Source: DASYAE01 sp036501535 (GTDB lineage: Bacteria > Actinomycetota > Actinomycetes > Streptomycetales > Catenulisporaceae). From it: DNA of 64,000 nucleotides. Shown here piece by piece: positions 17,702 through 26,943 of this stretch. The stretch lies in contig DASYAE010000237.1 of the NCBI GenBank assembly GCA_036501535.1, positions 124,001-188,000 on the forward strand, read 5' to 3'. Position 1 is the first letter of the stretch; each line of letters opens with the position of its first letter. The notes under the pieces were generated by a model. The model did not search any database and was not told where the DNA came from. It saw nothing but the letters and a program-made list of their open reading frames with translations. The position numbers were made by a program, and so were the translations under genes.

Positions 17702-18493
17702 ATGTCCGTGGTGTTGCCGAATGAGCTGGTGTGGGTCCTCGGGGCGATCGGGGTGACGTGGCCCAACATCGACGAGGACCAGCTGCGCTCGATGGCCGAC
17801 CAGTTCCGCCAGGTCGCGGCGGACCTGGAGGACCAGCACTCCGGGGCGATGCAGGACGTCGAGCAGATGCTCGCGCTGAACTCCAGCTCCTCGCTCGAGG
17901 TCTTCCAGGCCCTGTGGTCGAAGGTCTCCGGCCAGCACCTCAAGGACCTCGGCGAGGGCATCAAGGTGCTGGCCGAGGCGGTCAGCATCGGCGCGGACAT
18001 CATCGAGGCGATGAAGGTCGCCGCCATCGCCGAGTTCGTCGCCTTCGCCGCGCAGACCGCCGCTGTGGCGGCCGAGTCGATCGCCACACTGGGCCTGGGA
18101 TCCGGCCTGGAGGCGGTGGCGGTCGAGACCACCCGCACGGTCGTGAAGGGGATCATCGACCAGGCCGTCGACCAGGTCGGCTACCAGATCAAGCAGGCGA
18201 TGCTCGCCCCGGTCTGGGACATGCTGGACAAGGCCGGCGCAGACCTGGCCCAGCAGCTGGTGGGCAACGCCGTCGGCGTGGACCACGGCTTCAGCGCCAC
18301 GCAACTGCTCTCCTCGGCCAAGGGTGGCCTGTCCTCCGGTATGTCCACCCTCGAAGGCCAGCTGCAGCAGGTCGCGGCCGACCCCGGCGGACAGGCGGCC
18401 GCGCTGGCCAACGGCCAGGGGCTGCAGACTGCGCAGCACACCACCGATGCCGCCAATGCCGCACAGAACACACTCGCTGACCGGCCGCAGTAG
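17702..18493 (+). CDS. WXG/CpnT-N-like secreted-protein family, 263 aa
   Basis: The N-terminal segment LPNELVWVLGAIGVTWPNIDEDQLRSMADQ (split at VTWP) is typical of the CpnT-like N-terminal domain of actinobacterial type VII secretion substrates. It is followed by long amphipathic helices and an Ala-rich central stretch (FAAQTAAVAAESIATLG) with little polar content. No toxin domain is attached; the C-terminus (QTAQHTTDAANAAQNTLAD) is a low-complexity helix. It diverges from the Rhs toxin. A helper, chaperone or secretion partner for the toxin is the natural inference. The toxin-less length fits a partner protein more than an effector. Confidence 0.7.
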   Translation: MSVVLPNELVWVLGAIGVTWPNIDEDQLRSMADQFRQVAADLEDQHSGAMQDVEQMLALNSSSSLEVFQALWSKVSGQHLKDLGEGIKVLAEAVSIGADIIEAMKVAAIAEFVAFAAQTAAVAAESIATLGLGSGLEAVAVETTRTVVKGIIDQAVDQVGYQIKQAMLAPVWDMLDKAGADLAQQLVGNAVGVDHGFSATQLLSSAKGGLSSGMSTLEGQLQQVAADPGGQAAALANGQGLQTAQHTTDAANAAQNTLADRPQ

Positions 18494-18623
18494 GAGGCGA
18501 AGTGTCGGCGGCGGCAGCTACCCTCCCGGTATCGCAGCGATATGAGAGGGCAGATTCAATGCCAACTTCTGGAGCAGCAGTGCCGGCCGGGCCGATCGCG
18601 GGGGAGGCCAAGGCGCGGCGTGG

Positions 18624-19103
18624 TCAGCTCTCCGCTTCGACGTAGACCCAGCGGCCCTCGTGCCGGGCGAACCGGCTGACCTCGTGCTGGGAGCCGGGGC
18701 ACCCGTGGTCGGTGTAGTCGGCGCGGAACTCGACCGTGCCCTCGGTGTGGAACGGCCCGCCGCCGGCCGCGCCGAGGATCTCCAGGCCGGTCCACCTCCT
18801 GGCCGGATCGAAGGCGACGCCCGCGGGCCGGTGGCCGGGGTCCCACGTGTGCAGCAGGTAAGCCTCGTCGCCGACGGCGAAGGCACTGTAGCGGGAGGCC
18901 ATCAGCGCCCGCGCGGTGCTCGCCGCGGCCCCGGCGTGCAGCGGCCCGCAGCACGCCCCGTATGGACGGCCGGGTTCCTGGCCGCAGGGGCAAGGCTCGT
19001 GCGGGCCGGGCCGCGGGGCCGGGTTCGGCAGAGAAGCGGGATTCGCCTGGGATGTGGCGTCGCGGCGGCCGCGCTGTACACGGGGGCGGGAGTTCTTCGG
19101 CAC
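18624..19103 (-). CDS. YchJ-like SEC-C/UPF0225 family protein, 159 aa
   Basis: An N-terminal SEC-C zinc-binding motif (CPCGQEPGRPYGACCGPLH) is followed by ALMASRYSAFAVGDEAYLLHTW and a beta-rich NTF2-like fold ending HEVSRFARHEGRWVYVE. This is the full YchJ/UPF0225 pattern and length; its role is not established. The open frame extends to 19310, but the GTG at 19103, with GAGAA upstream, starts just before the conserved part. It is not obviously connected with the neighbours. Confidence 0.85.
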   Translation of the reverse strand: MPKNSRPRVQRGRRDATSQANPASLPNPAPRPGPHEPCPCGQEPGRPYGACCGPLHAGAAASTARALMASRYSAFAVGDEAYLLHTWDPGHRPAGVAFDPARRWTGLEILGAAGGGPFHTEGTVEFRADYTDHGCPGSQHEVSRFARHEGRWVYVEAES

Positions 19104-19158
19104 GCTTGATTCTCGCAGGTCCCATGCACTTCGATGCGGATCGGCACTCCACCGAGGC

Positions 19159-19965
19159 TCACCCGAGTCGCAGTACCGTGTCGAATCCTTCGTCACCGAC
19201 GCTGTGGCGCAGTGTGGCCAGGACGCGGTCTGCGTTGTCGTAGGGGCCGTTGACGTAGAGCGGCTTGCCATCGCGGCCGAAGCGGATGTGCGTGGACTCC
19301 GGTCGTTCATCCAGGTGCCCGCGCGTGTCCGGCCAGTTGCTTCCGGGCGGCGGAGCGAAGCCGAGGCCGGCGGCGAAGTCGACCGCCCCCCAGACCAGTT
19401 CGGCGGCCAGGGCGGGGGCGATCTCGAGATAACCGTTGGAAAAGGTCCGATAGAAAGTGCTCAGCAGGACGTCGAGACTGTCGGGAGTGATGACCACAGG
19501 TCCTGTGGTGTCCTTCACGCCGAGACAGAACAGGTCGAGCAGGTACTGGCAGACGCGCAGCATCCCCTGCGGCTCGCGGCGCGCCACGGTCACGACCGCC
19601 AACCCGTCGGCGCCGTATCCGGCAGCGACGTCCCGGTCCATCGCCAGATATTCGTCGGGCGCGTCCAGGCCGCGGCTCCATCCGGCGTTGACCCAGCAGC
19701 CGGTGATCGCGCGTGCTTCGGGGCCGTTGTATTCGGCGTCCATCACGTCGCGCAACACCTCGACCACCTGGGCCGTCGGCAGTCCGGTGCGCCGCGCGAT
19801 CTGCTTGGGCGGGACGGCTTGATGGCTCAGCGCGCGGACCTGTTCCCGTAGCGCGGCAGTCAACTCGGCCGGCGCCGCATCGGTGGCGGCCGCTGCCTGA
19901 TCGGGCCGCTGTGTTCTCGCCTTCGCCTTCGCCTTTGTCTTCGCCTTGGTGTTTCGTGTCGTCAC
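19159..19965 (-). CDS. HTH-domain-containing hypothetical protein, 268 aa
   Basis: The N-terminus is a Lys/Ala repeat (TKAKTKAKAKARTQ). It is followed by a helix-turn-helix-like segment (ALSHQAVPPKQIARRTGLPTA, split at RTG) around residues 45-75. The rest is a mixed alpha/beta domain with CWVNAGWSRGLDAPDEYLA, RVCQYLLDLFCLGVKDT and AAELVWGAVDFAAGLGF; this part resembles uncharacterised actinobacterial proteins and has no known activity. The GTG start has AAGGAGA eight bases upstream. Fourteen bases separate it from the DUF2786 gene, so the two are co-transcribed, possibly with the Wadjet operon upstream. Confidence 0.6.
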   Translation of the reverse strand: MTTRNTKAKTKAKAKARTQRPDQAAAATDAAPAELTAALREQVRALSHQAVPPKQIARRTGLPTAQVVEVLRDVMDAEYNGPEARAITGCWVNAGWSRGLDAPDEYLAMDRDVAAGYGADGLAVVTVARREPQGMLRVCQYLLDLFCLGVKDTTGPVVITPDSLDVLLSTFYRTFSNGYLEIAPALAAELVWGAVDFAAGLGFAPPPGSNWPDTRGHLDERPESTHIRFGRDGKPLYVNGPYDNADRVLATLRHSVGDEGFDTVLRLG

Positions 19966-19979
19966 CGGGGGATCTCCTT

Positions 19980-21377
19980 CTACGCGTCTCGCGCGCCGGA
20001 TCCGATGGTGCCGGCTCGCGCGAGGTCGGCGAGGTCGGCGGCGGTGCGGCCGGCGGCCCAGCCCTCGCGGTCGGCGGCCCAGGACGCGCGGCGGGAGTTG
20101 GTCATGTCGGGGAAGATCCGGCGCACCTCGTCCTCCACGGCCTGGTCGCGTCGCGCCAGGACGGGCAGCAGGTCGCGGCCGGCGCTCGCGGCCGCCGCGC
20201 TCTCGGCTTCCTGCGTCTCGTGGCGCAGCCGCTCGCCGATGCGCGCGGCGAAGGATTCGAGGAACGAGGAGCGGAAGGCGCGGGTGCGCGAGGTGCCGCG
20301 GGCGGTGGTCTTCGATCCGGCCTTCGTCATCGCCGCGGTGGCCTGCACGAGCAGCGAGGTGTAGAGCAGCTCGACCCAGGCGGTGTCGGCGCGGTAGCCG
20401 AGCACGGTGGTGAAGCCGAGGTGCTTGCTCCAGACCGCGCGGCAGCGGTTGGCCTCGGCGATCTGCTGGAGCAGGACCGCCTTCGCCTCCGGATAGGGGT
20501 TCTCCACCCCGAGCCGGATGCCGCCGGGCCGGTCCGCGTCGTGGTCGTCCGACCGGTCCAGGACGGCCTGATCGATGCTGTGGCGGGCCATCATCGCCTG
20601 GGCCGCGGCGGTGAAGGTCTCGGCCTCGGCCTCGAACGTGGTGCTCTCGGCTTTGGCCAGCAGGGCACGGACGCGGGCGAGCAGTTTGTCGTTCACGCCA
20701 CCGGCGCTTCGCCCTCCGCTTCCGTCACTTCCGTCACTGCGCGCGGCATCGACGTTGCGGGCCTTGCCGGGCGGTGGCATAAGCATCTCGAGCGCCGGGA
20801 GCTGCGCGAAAAGCCCGAGCAGGCGCGCCAGCGTGCCCACGGCGTCGGCCCGGCCCAGGCTACGAGCGGTTGCCAGACTCGTGACGTACGAGGCGTCGTC
20901 GGGCCACCACACCTCGGCTTTCAGCTCGGCCAGCTGGTCGTGCCAGACCGCGTCGATGGTCGCCGGGGCGTAGGAGCGCAGCTGAGCGGCCATCAGGTCG
21001 GCCGCCGCGCGCCGCGCCTCGGCGCCGAGCTCGCGTGTCGCGACGCGCGCCAGGTCCGCCGGCTGCCAGCCTTCCGGCCAGCACTTGTCGGTCAGCACGC
21101 TCATGAGCAGCCGGAACAGCGTGGTGTCGACCGCCCGCGGCCAGTCTGCGTCGCTTTCGTCCACGAGCGCGGCGACCGCCTGATCGGCCGTCTCCCGGCA
21201 CTCGTCGTGATCGGAGCAGCCGAGCGCGCCGACCGCCGACAGGATCAGCGTCTCGGCCGCCTCCTCTGCCGAGACTGGCCGCCTCGACCAGCCCGCATCC
21301 GCGCGGCGCTTCGCCCGAAGCCGCTCGGAGCGATCCTTCTGCTTGGCCGTCCGGCGCGACCGGTTGTCCTTACCCAT
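19980..21377 (-). CDS. DUF2786-domain protein, 465 aa
   Basis: A Lys/Arg-rich N-terminus (KDNRSRRTAKQKDRSERLRA) and an uncharacterised helical domain precede a DUF2786 segment around residues 220-260 (LLARVRALLAKAESTTFEAE, then AETFTAAAQAMMARHSID). A C-terminal region follows with WVELLYTSLLVQATAAM and RAFRSSFLESFAARIGERL, the part that usually accompanies DUF2786 and resembles a degenerate SprT-like/DUF7168 fold. The ATG at 21377 with GGGAGGA upstream was preferred to the frame opening at 21479. It lies 55 bp downstream of jetD in the same direction. DUF2786 proteins also occur in phages; the function is unknown. Confidence 0.75.
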   Translation of the reverse strand: MGKDNRSRRTAKQKDRSERLRAKRRADAGWSRRPVSAEEAAETLILSAVGALGCSDHDECRETADQAVAALVDESDADWPRAVDTTLFRLLMSVLTDKCWPEGWQPADLARVATRELGAEARRAAADLMAAQLRSYAPATIDAVWHDQLAELKAEVWWPDDASYVTSLATARSLGRADAVGTLARLLGLFAQLPALEMLMPPPGKARNVDAARSDGSDGSGGRSAGGVNDKLLARVRALLAKAESTTFEAEAETFTAAAQAMMARHSIDQAVLDRSDDHDADRPGGIRLGVENPYPEAKAVLLQQIAEANRCRAVWSKHLGFTTVLGYRADTAWVELLYTSLLVQATAAMTKAGSKTTARGTSRTRAFRSSFLESFAARIGERLRHETQEAESAAAASAGRDLLPVLARRDQAVEDEVRRIFPDMTNSRRASWAADREGWAAGRTAADLADLARAGTIGSGARDA

Positions 21378-21432
21378 GGGTGAATCCTCCCTGCTGCCGG
21401 CGCCCGTCTCCAAATCGCTCGTGTCCTGCGGG

Positions 21433-22749
21433 CTAGTGTTCGCCAGGGGTGTCTGCGGCCGCGGCGCGCAGGTCGGCAATGAGGTGGTCGAGAACGTGTT
21501 CCTCCTCGACGCGCAGGCGGTGGTGTTCGAGGGCGTGGCGCAGCGCGGGATCCCAGGGGGAGTCGGCGGGGGAGCCCGTGTCCAGCGGGCTGCCGTGGCC
21601 GCTCTCGAGGGCGGCGAGATAGGACGCCTCGTCGAAACGCCACGGCGCCTGCCCGATGAGGCGGAAGACGCCGGTGGCGATGCGGATGCCGCCCCAGTCG
21701 AAGTCGCCGTGGTAAGCGAAGCCGGCGCCCTGGCCGGCCAGGCGGGTCAGCAGCGCGCGGGCCGCGGCGGACAGCTGGCCTTCGACGCAGACCAGGGGCG
21801 GGCAGGCGGGACCGAGCTCGTCGGCTGCGGCGGCGACGACGGCGGGGTTCTCGCAGACGAACACGGTGCGCGCGCCGACGCCCAGATCGCCGGCCGTGCC
21901 GCTGAGCGCGGCGCGCGTCAGCTGCCTGAAGGTGAGCACAAGGGGTTCGCCCGTGGCATGGGCCGCGGCGAGCGTGCGACTTGCGGCGTCTGCCGCCGAT
22001 GCGTCGTCCGAGCCCGGCAAGCCGAGCGTGAGCACGCGCGAGGACAACTCGTCGCGAGCCACGCCGACCGCGGACCAGGCGGCGCGTCGACCCTCGGCGC
22101 TTGCGGTCTGGTCCGACGTGAGCCCGGCGAGGGCGCGCACTGCGGACAAGACGAGGGCGGCCAGTGGGCGCCCGTCGTCGAGTGCGTGGGCGTCACCGGT
22201 GGTGCGTGCCGCGAGGACCGGAAGGCTGACTCCCGGGGAGGGCAGCGTGATCAGGACCCGTGCAGCGGACGCGCACAGCGCCTGCGCAGCGCGCGGGTCG
22301 TCGCCGGAGAGCCGTTTGAGCAGGCCGGTGGTCTGCAGGTCAGTGATCCAGCCGGCCAGATCGGGCTGCCGCCCGGCGAGATCGTCCAGCGGGCGCAGCG
22401 CGTCCCGCCAGGCCCGGTCGCGCTGCTCGGCCTCGGCGCGGCGGTCGGGGACCGGCCCGGTCAGCGCGGTGACCGCGGCGGCCAGGCCATCAGGGCAGAC
22501 CTCTGAGATGCGCAGCGCGGTGTCGAGCTCGGCGAGGCGCACCGTCAGCGAGGCGCCCGTTCCGGGCGCCCGGCCCAGCAGGAGTTCGACGGCGCGGCGC
22601 TGACCGGCACTGGCCCGGGGCAGGGTGACCGTCGTGTCGAGCGGCCTGCCGTCGGCGATGCGGCGGCGTACCCGTTCGACGAGCCACGCCGTGTCCGGAC
22701 CGCCGAGAAGGCGGCGCAGCCGCGCGTGGTCGGGGGTGGAGGCTGTCAC
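21433..22749 (-). CDS. jetD: Wadjet nuclease subunit JetD (TIGR02679/DUF2399), 438 aa
   Basis: The last gene of the Wadjet operon. The C-terminal third holds a Toprim-type nuclease: the acidic strand TVFVCENPAVVAAAADELG, then PLVCVEGQLSAAARALLTRL and FAYHGDFDWGGIRIA, giving the Glu plus DxD metal-binding pattern of JetD/topo VI-like Toprim domains. The N-terminal part (about 1-250) corresponds to the DUF3323-like arm that contacts JetABC and DNA. Characterised JetD subunits cleave DNA once the SMC complex senses a small circular substrate. The GTG at 22749 lies 11 bp after the jetC stop with GGAGA upstream. The length is normal and the active-site acids are kept. Confidence 0.9.
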   Translation of the reverse strand: MTASTPDHARLRRLLGGPDTAWLVERVRRRIADGRPLDTTVTLPRASAGQRRAVELLLGRAPGTGASLTVRLAELDTALRISEVCPDGLAAAVTALTGPVPDRRAEAEQRDRAWRDALRPLDDLAGRQPDLAGWITDLQTTGLLKRLSGDDPRAAQALCASAARVLITLPSPGVSLPVLAARTTGDAHALDDGRPLAALVLSAVRALAGLTSDQTASAEGRRAAWSAVGVARDELSSRVLTLGLPGSDDASAADAASRTLAAAHATGEPLVLTFRQLTRAALSGTAGDLGVGARTVFVCENPAVVAAAADELGPACPPLVCVEGQLSAAARALLTRLAGQGAGFAYHGDFDWGGIRIATGVFRLIGQAPWRFDEASYLAALESGHGSPLDTGSPADSPWDPALRHALEHHRLRVEEEHVLDHLIADLRAAAADTPGEH

Positions 22750-22759
22750 GGTTCTCCGG

Positions 22760-25700
22760 CTAGTCGAACAACGTTTCTGCGGCGGGCTGCGCATCGCCGT
22801 GCCGGTCGTCGCCTCTGGGCTCGGGCACATACGGCTCCGGGCGGCGCAGCCGGACGCGCTCGCGCCCGTCCCAGCGCCACGGCGTGACCAGGACTGCATC
22901 AATGCCCTCACGGCGCGAGAGCTGGGCGATGCCGATGCCGGGCACGGTCGGGTAGCAGGCCCATTCGCGCTCGCTGGTCATCACGACGTCGAGGTCGAAC
23001 GAGGCAAGCAGGCCCAGGCACTTGGCCCGCGAGTCGTCGTCGACCCCGGCGAAGGCTTCGTCCAGCGCGATCAAGCGCGGCGCGTGCGGGCTGCCGGACG
23101 AGTAGTGCGAGGAGGCCGCCGCGAACAGCGGGACCGACGCGGCCAGCACGCGCTCGCCGCCGGAGGCCGGGCCGCTCGCCGGGCGCCACTGCCCGTCCTG
23201 CTTGCGCTGGATGGCGAACTGGTGCCAGCTGCGGTAGTCCAGCGCCCGGGTCAGCTGGTCGTGCCAGGAGTCGCCGGTGTGCTCCCGGCGGTCCGTGTCG
23301 ATGCGGGCCTGCAGGAACTCGCCGACCAGCGCGCGGTCCGCCGGGCTCCACGCGTCGGAGGACTGGCGCAGCAGCCTGCGGCGCACGGCCTCCAGGCCCT
23401 CGGGTGCGTCGCGCGCCGGATTCCACTGCAGCCGCAGCTTCATGCCGGTAGACGTCGGGCGTTCGTCAAGATCCTGGTTCATCGCCAGCACCTGTTGCTC
23501 GGCCGCGGCGATGCGCTCCTGGAGGGCGCCGGCGACCTCGCCGATCAGGTGGTTCTCCAACAGCTCGCGCTCCTTGGCGGACAGCAGCCGGCCGCGTTGG
23601 GCGACCTCCTGCTCGAGCGCGCCGGCGAGCGAGGGGACGTCTCGGCTCCGGCCCTGGAAGAGCACGTCGACGACCATGACGCCGTCGTGCAGGACCATGC
23701 CGACCGAGTGGCCGTGCCGGGCGAGGGCGTCGGTGAGCACCTTGTGCTCGGTGGACACGCGCTGCTGGATCAGCTCCCAGGCGCGCTCCCCGTCGTCCAC
23801 GGAATCAAGCTCCTGGTTGATCTGCCGAGCCAGCGCCACGGCGCGGGTCGGCGCCCACGGCTCGTCGTGCGGCGGCTCCTCCAGCTCGGGCAGCGCGGCA
23901 GCCAGCAGGCCGGTCTGCGCGAACGAGCGCAGCGCGGTCACGGCCTGATCGCGCTCGCCGACCGCCGCCTCGATGGCGCGGCGGATCTCCTCCTGGCGCC
24001 CCTCGGCACGCGAGCTGTCCGCCAGAGCCCGCTCGTGCTTGGCGCGAGCGTCCTTCTCGTCCCGTCCGCGCTGGTCCATCGCCGCCTTGTTCTCGGCCAG
24101 GCGGCGGTAGAGCTCTTCGACGCCGGCGCCGACGGTCTCGGCCAGCACCCGCCGATGCTCTTCGGCCCCCTCGGCCTCGAGCCGCGCCTCCTCGGCGGCC
24201 GTCTCAGCCTCGGCCTGGGCGGCGAGCGCCCGTTCTGCCTCCTCGGCGGCGTCCCGCTCCTGCTCGGCCGAGCGCACGGCGGCCGCAGCGGCCGGCAGTA
24301 AGGCGGCGAGTTCGGTGCGATATCCGCCTACTGCGTCACGTACCCTGCTCAGGCCGGCGCTGTCGGCGGGCAGGCCGGTGTCCTGCGCATACTCTCCGGC
24401 CTCTGAGTCAGCCTGCTCGGCGCGTCGGTACTTGTCAGCCGCCTTATCGGCAGCTTCTTCGCTCTTCGATGTCAGCTGCCTTACCGTGTCGTTCTCGGCG
24501 GCGAGACGATAGTGCGCGGCGCGCAGCGGCTCATCGGACGGCTGCGCGGCCAGTTCGGCGGCGAGCTTGTCCGCACGCGCGCGGGTGTCGGTGAGGGCCT
24601 GTGCGATCTGCTCCAGGCGCTCGGTCAGTTCGGCGCGCTGCTCCGCGAGTTCGGCCAGCCGGGCTCGGCGGGCGGCCTCGCGCGAGCCCTCGCCGATGTA
24701 GTGCGCTGATTCTTTGGTCCAGGCGCCGCGCAGCGCACCGATCCGGTAGTTCCCGTCCGCCGCGACCCACGTGGGATGGCCGCTCTCGCCCAACCCGATC
24801 GCCGCGAGGGCCTTGCGCACCGCGTCGTCCGGCAGCTGCGCTGCCTGGGGATCGTCCCGGTCCACCGCCGGTCGCAGCGCCGCGGTCAGCCCGCCGCCGG
24901 GAGCGGGGGAGCCGGGCAGGACGACCGCGTCGCCGGTACCCGGCTCGAGCAGCGCGCCGTCCGGGGTGAGCCAGGCGTCGAGCAGGCCTGAGGCTTCGAG
25001 GGCTGATTCGATTCCGGCCCGCTCGGCGGGCTCGACGCGATCGTCGAAGTCGATGACGCGCCACAGCGGGGCGCCGGGTCGTCCACGCCGTGCGGCCTGG
25101 TCCCGGGTGTGCGCGGCAGGCGGAGCGTCGTGTCCGCCCGCCTCAAGGCGCGCCGCCTCTTCGTCGAGGGCGTCGCGCTCGGCGATGCAGATCGCGGACC
25201 GGGCGTCGAGTTCGGTCGCGCGGCGGGTGAGCGCGGCCGAAGCCCTGCCGTGCGCGTCCGCCACCTCGGCGGCGGCCGGGTTCGGGCCTTCGAGCGTGTC
25301 GGTCCACGCCTCCAGACGTGCGACGGTCTCATCGGGGTCTGATACACGTAGCTCGGCCAGGCCGTCCAGCCAGGCACGGTGGGCGGCGGCCAGCCCGGCG
25401 CCGCAGTCGTCGACGGCGGTCGCCGCGTCGGCGGCGCGCTCGCATCCCGAGGCGAGCTCGGCCGCGGCCCGCTCGGCCTCCGCGCGGGCCGCGCGGGCGC
25501 GCTCGTGCGCCTGCCCGGCGGCCGAGAGCAGGGATTCGAGCCCTGTGATGGCCCGGGTGCGGCGGTCGACCTCCCGGTCCCCGGCGCGTCGTGTCTCAGG
25601 GTACGGAGGCCGGTCCTCGGCGAGGGCGCGGGCGACCGCCGGATGGTCGATCCCTGCTTCGGCGGCCGACTGCGCGGCGGCCGTCCGGACGGATTCCAGC

Positions 25701-26941
25701 GTGCCGGCATCGGCCTGCGCTCTGGCGGCCGCTTCGGCCGCCCGCCGGGCCCATCCGGTCGCCTGGGTGCGAGCCGCGCCGGCCGCGGACGCCCGGTCGG
25801 CGGCGACGCGGGCGAGCGTCGCGGCGGTCAGGCCCGCCTGTTCCAGCTCGCGGGCCGCGTTCATCTCAGGGCTGCGGTTCAGCGCGTCGTGCGCAGCGGA
25901 AAGGCGTACGCGCTCGCCATCGAGGTGTTCGAGCCGCCGCGCGGCGTCGCCCAGCTGTTCCTGCGCCGTCTCGTGCGCGGCATCCGCCTCGCCGAGGTCC
26001 CGGCCCAGGTGCTCGTACTTGCTGTGGGCGAGCCGGAGCACAGCGGCCTGCCGCTTGGCGGCCACGCGCGCGTAACCGCGGTAGTGCCCGAGGAACGCGG
26101 CGGCCGCGGAGGAGGCCTCCGTCAGCGCCTTGAGCGCGTCGCGCTCCTCGTCAAGACCGCGGAACGCCTCGGCCACCTCGTCGACCAGCGCGGGGTCGAG
26201 CGGCGGCAGCGCCTCGGTCAGCGCGTGCGACAACAGCCGCTCGTCCGGCCGCTTCGAGAGCTGCGGCTGGCGCAGCTGGATCAGCAGGCCCACCAGCGCC
26301 TCGTACCGCTCCTGCCCGAGCCCGAACAACGCCTCGTCCACCGCACGCCGGTAATCCCCGGCCGTGTCGTAGACGTGGCCGCGCCCCTCGAGCGCGTCCT
26401 TGAGCCGTTCCCGGGTCAGCGGCACGCGGGTGGGCGACATCAGCGCGAACCCGGGGCCGATCCGCTCGGGGGTCACGAAGAACCAGTGCTTGGCGATCCC
26501 GCGTCCCTTGACCGCTTTCAGCCCGCAGCCGAGCGTGCGGTAGTGCCGGGTGCCGTCCGCGGCGCGGCGGCCGAACTCCAGCCAGGCGTAGCCGGTGCGC
26601 TCGTCGTGCGGGTGCTTGCCGCCGAGCAGCAGGTTCCACTCCATCCGCTTGTTGCGGTCGCCGTCCGGCTCCACCCGGCTCGGCCCCAGCTCGCCGTCCA
26701 GCAGGAACGGCAGGGTCAGCGCGAGCACCTTCGACTTGCCGGTGCCGTTGTTGCCGCGCAGCAGGAGCCTTCCGTCGTGGAAGCGGAATTCCTCGGCGTC
26801 GTAGTAGAAGATGTCCACGAGCCCGGCCCGCAACGGCTGCCAGCGGTCCCTGACCGGCTCGGGCGGGTTCGCGGGATCGTCCGCCGGAACATCCGCGGCC
26901 GCCCGGCCCACGGTCTCAGTGCCCATCATCGCAGTGCCCAT
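22760..26941 (-). CDS. jetC: Wadjet SMC-like ATPase JetC (TIGR02680), 1393 aa
   Basis: A condensin-like motor ATPase. Walker A is GNNGTGKS at residues 63-70, right after FRFHDGRLLLRG. A long coiled-coil region (about 280-1150, rich in Ala/Glu/Arg) is interrupted by a hinge-like section near LWRVIDFDDRVEPAERAGI. The C-terminal head has the ABC signature ASGGERVLAAS and Walker B RLIALDEAFAGVDD. In Wadjet, JetC with JetA and JetB extrudes DNA loops and licenses JetD to cut small circles such as plasmids. The ATG at 26941 lies two bases past the jetB stop; the frame is open upstream, but those residues overlap jetB in another frame. Confidence 0.92.
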   Translation of the reverse strand: MGTAMMGTETVGRAAADVPADDPANPPEPVRDRWQPLRAGLVDIFYYDAEEFRFHDGRLLLRGNNGTGKSKVLALTLPFLLDGELGPSRVEPDGDRNKRMEWNLLLGGKHPHDERTGYAWLEFGRRAADGTRHYRTLGCGLKAVKGRGIAKHWFFVTPERIGPGFALMSPTRVPLTRERLKDALEGRGHVYDTAGDYRRAVDEALFGLGQERYEALVGLLIQLRQPQLSKRPDERLLSHALTEALPPLDPALVDEVAEAFRGLDEERDALKALTEASSAAAAFLGHYRGYARVAAKRQAAVLRLAHSKYEHLGRDLGEADAAHETAQEQLGDAARRLEHLDGERVRLSAAHDALNRSPEMNAARELEQAGLTAATLARVAADRASAAGAARTQATGWARRAAEAAARAQADAGTLESVRTAAAQSAAEAGIDHPAVARALAEDRPPYPETRRAGDREVDRRTRAITGLESLLSAAGQAHERARAARAEAERAAAELASGCERAADAATAVDDCGAGLAAAHRAWLDGLAELRVSDPDETVARLEAWTDTLEGPNPAAAEVADAHGRASAALTRRATELDARSAICIAERDALDEEAARLEAGGHDAPPAAHTRDQAARRGRPGAPLWRVIDFDDRVEPAERAGIESALEASGLLDAWLTPDGALLEPGTGDAVVLPGSPAPGGGLTAALRPAVDRDDPQAAQLPDDAVRKALAAIGLGESGHPTWVAADGNYRIGALRGAWTKESAHYIGEGSREAARRARLAELAEQRAELTERLEQIAQALTDTRARADKLAAELAAQPSDEPLRAAHYRLAAENDTVRQLTSKSEEAADKAADKYRRAEQADSEAGEYAQDTGLPADSAGLSRVRDAVGGYRTELAALLPAAAAAVRSAEQERDAAEEAERALAAQAEAETAAEEARLEAEGAEEHRRVLAETVGAGVEELYRRLAENKAAMDQRGRDEKDARAKHERALADSSRAEGRQEEIRRAIEAAVGERDQAVTALRSFAQTGLLAAALPELEEPPHDEPWAPTRAVALARQINQELDSVDDGERAWELIQQRVSTEHKVLTDALARHGHSVGMVLHDGVMVVDVLFQGRSRDVPSLAGALEQEVAQRGRLLSAKERELLENHLIGEVAGALQERIAAAEQQVLAMNQDLDERPTSTGMKLRLQWNPARDAPEGLEAVRRRLLRQSSDAWSPADRALVGEFLQARIDTDRREHTGDSWHDQLTRALDYRSWHQFAIQRKQDGQWRPASGPASGGERVLAASVPLFAAASSHYSSGSPHAPRLIALDEAFAGVDDDSRAKCLGLLASFDLDVVMTSEREWACYPTVPGIGIAQLSRREGIDAVLVTPWRWDGRERVRLRRPEPYVPEPRGDDRHGDAQPAAETLFD

Positions 26942-26943
26942 GG

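Noticed and set aside
13577..18439. Long minus-strand frame extending the Rhs gene by 298 codons to 18439
   Set aside because: The extra part is antisense to the well-supported CpnT-N-like gene at 17702-18493, and the WXG-like start at 17545 has its own RBS.
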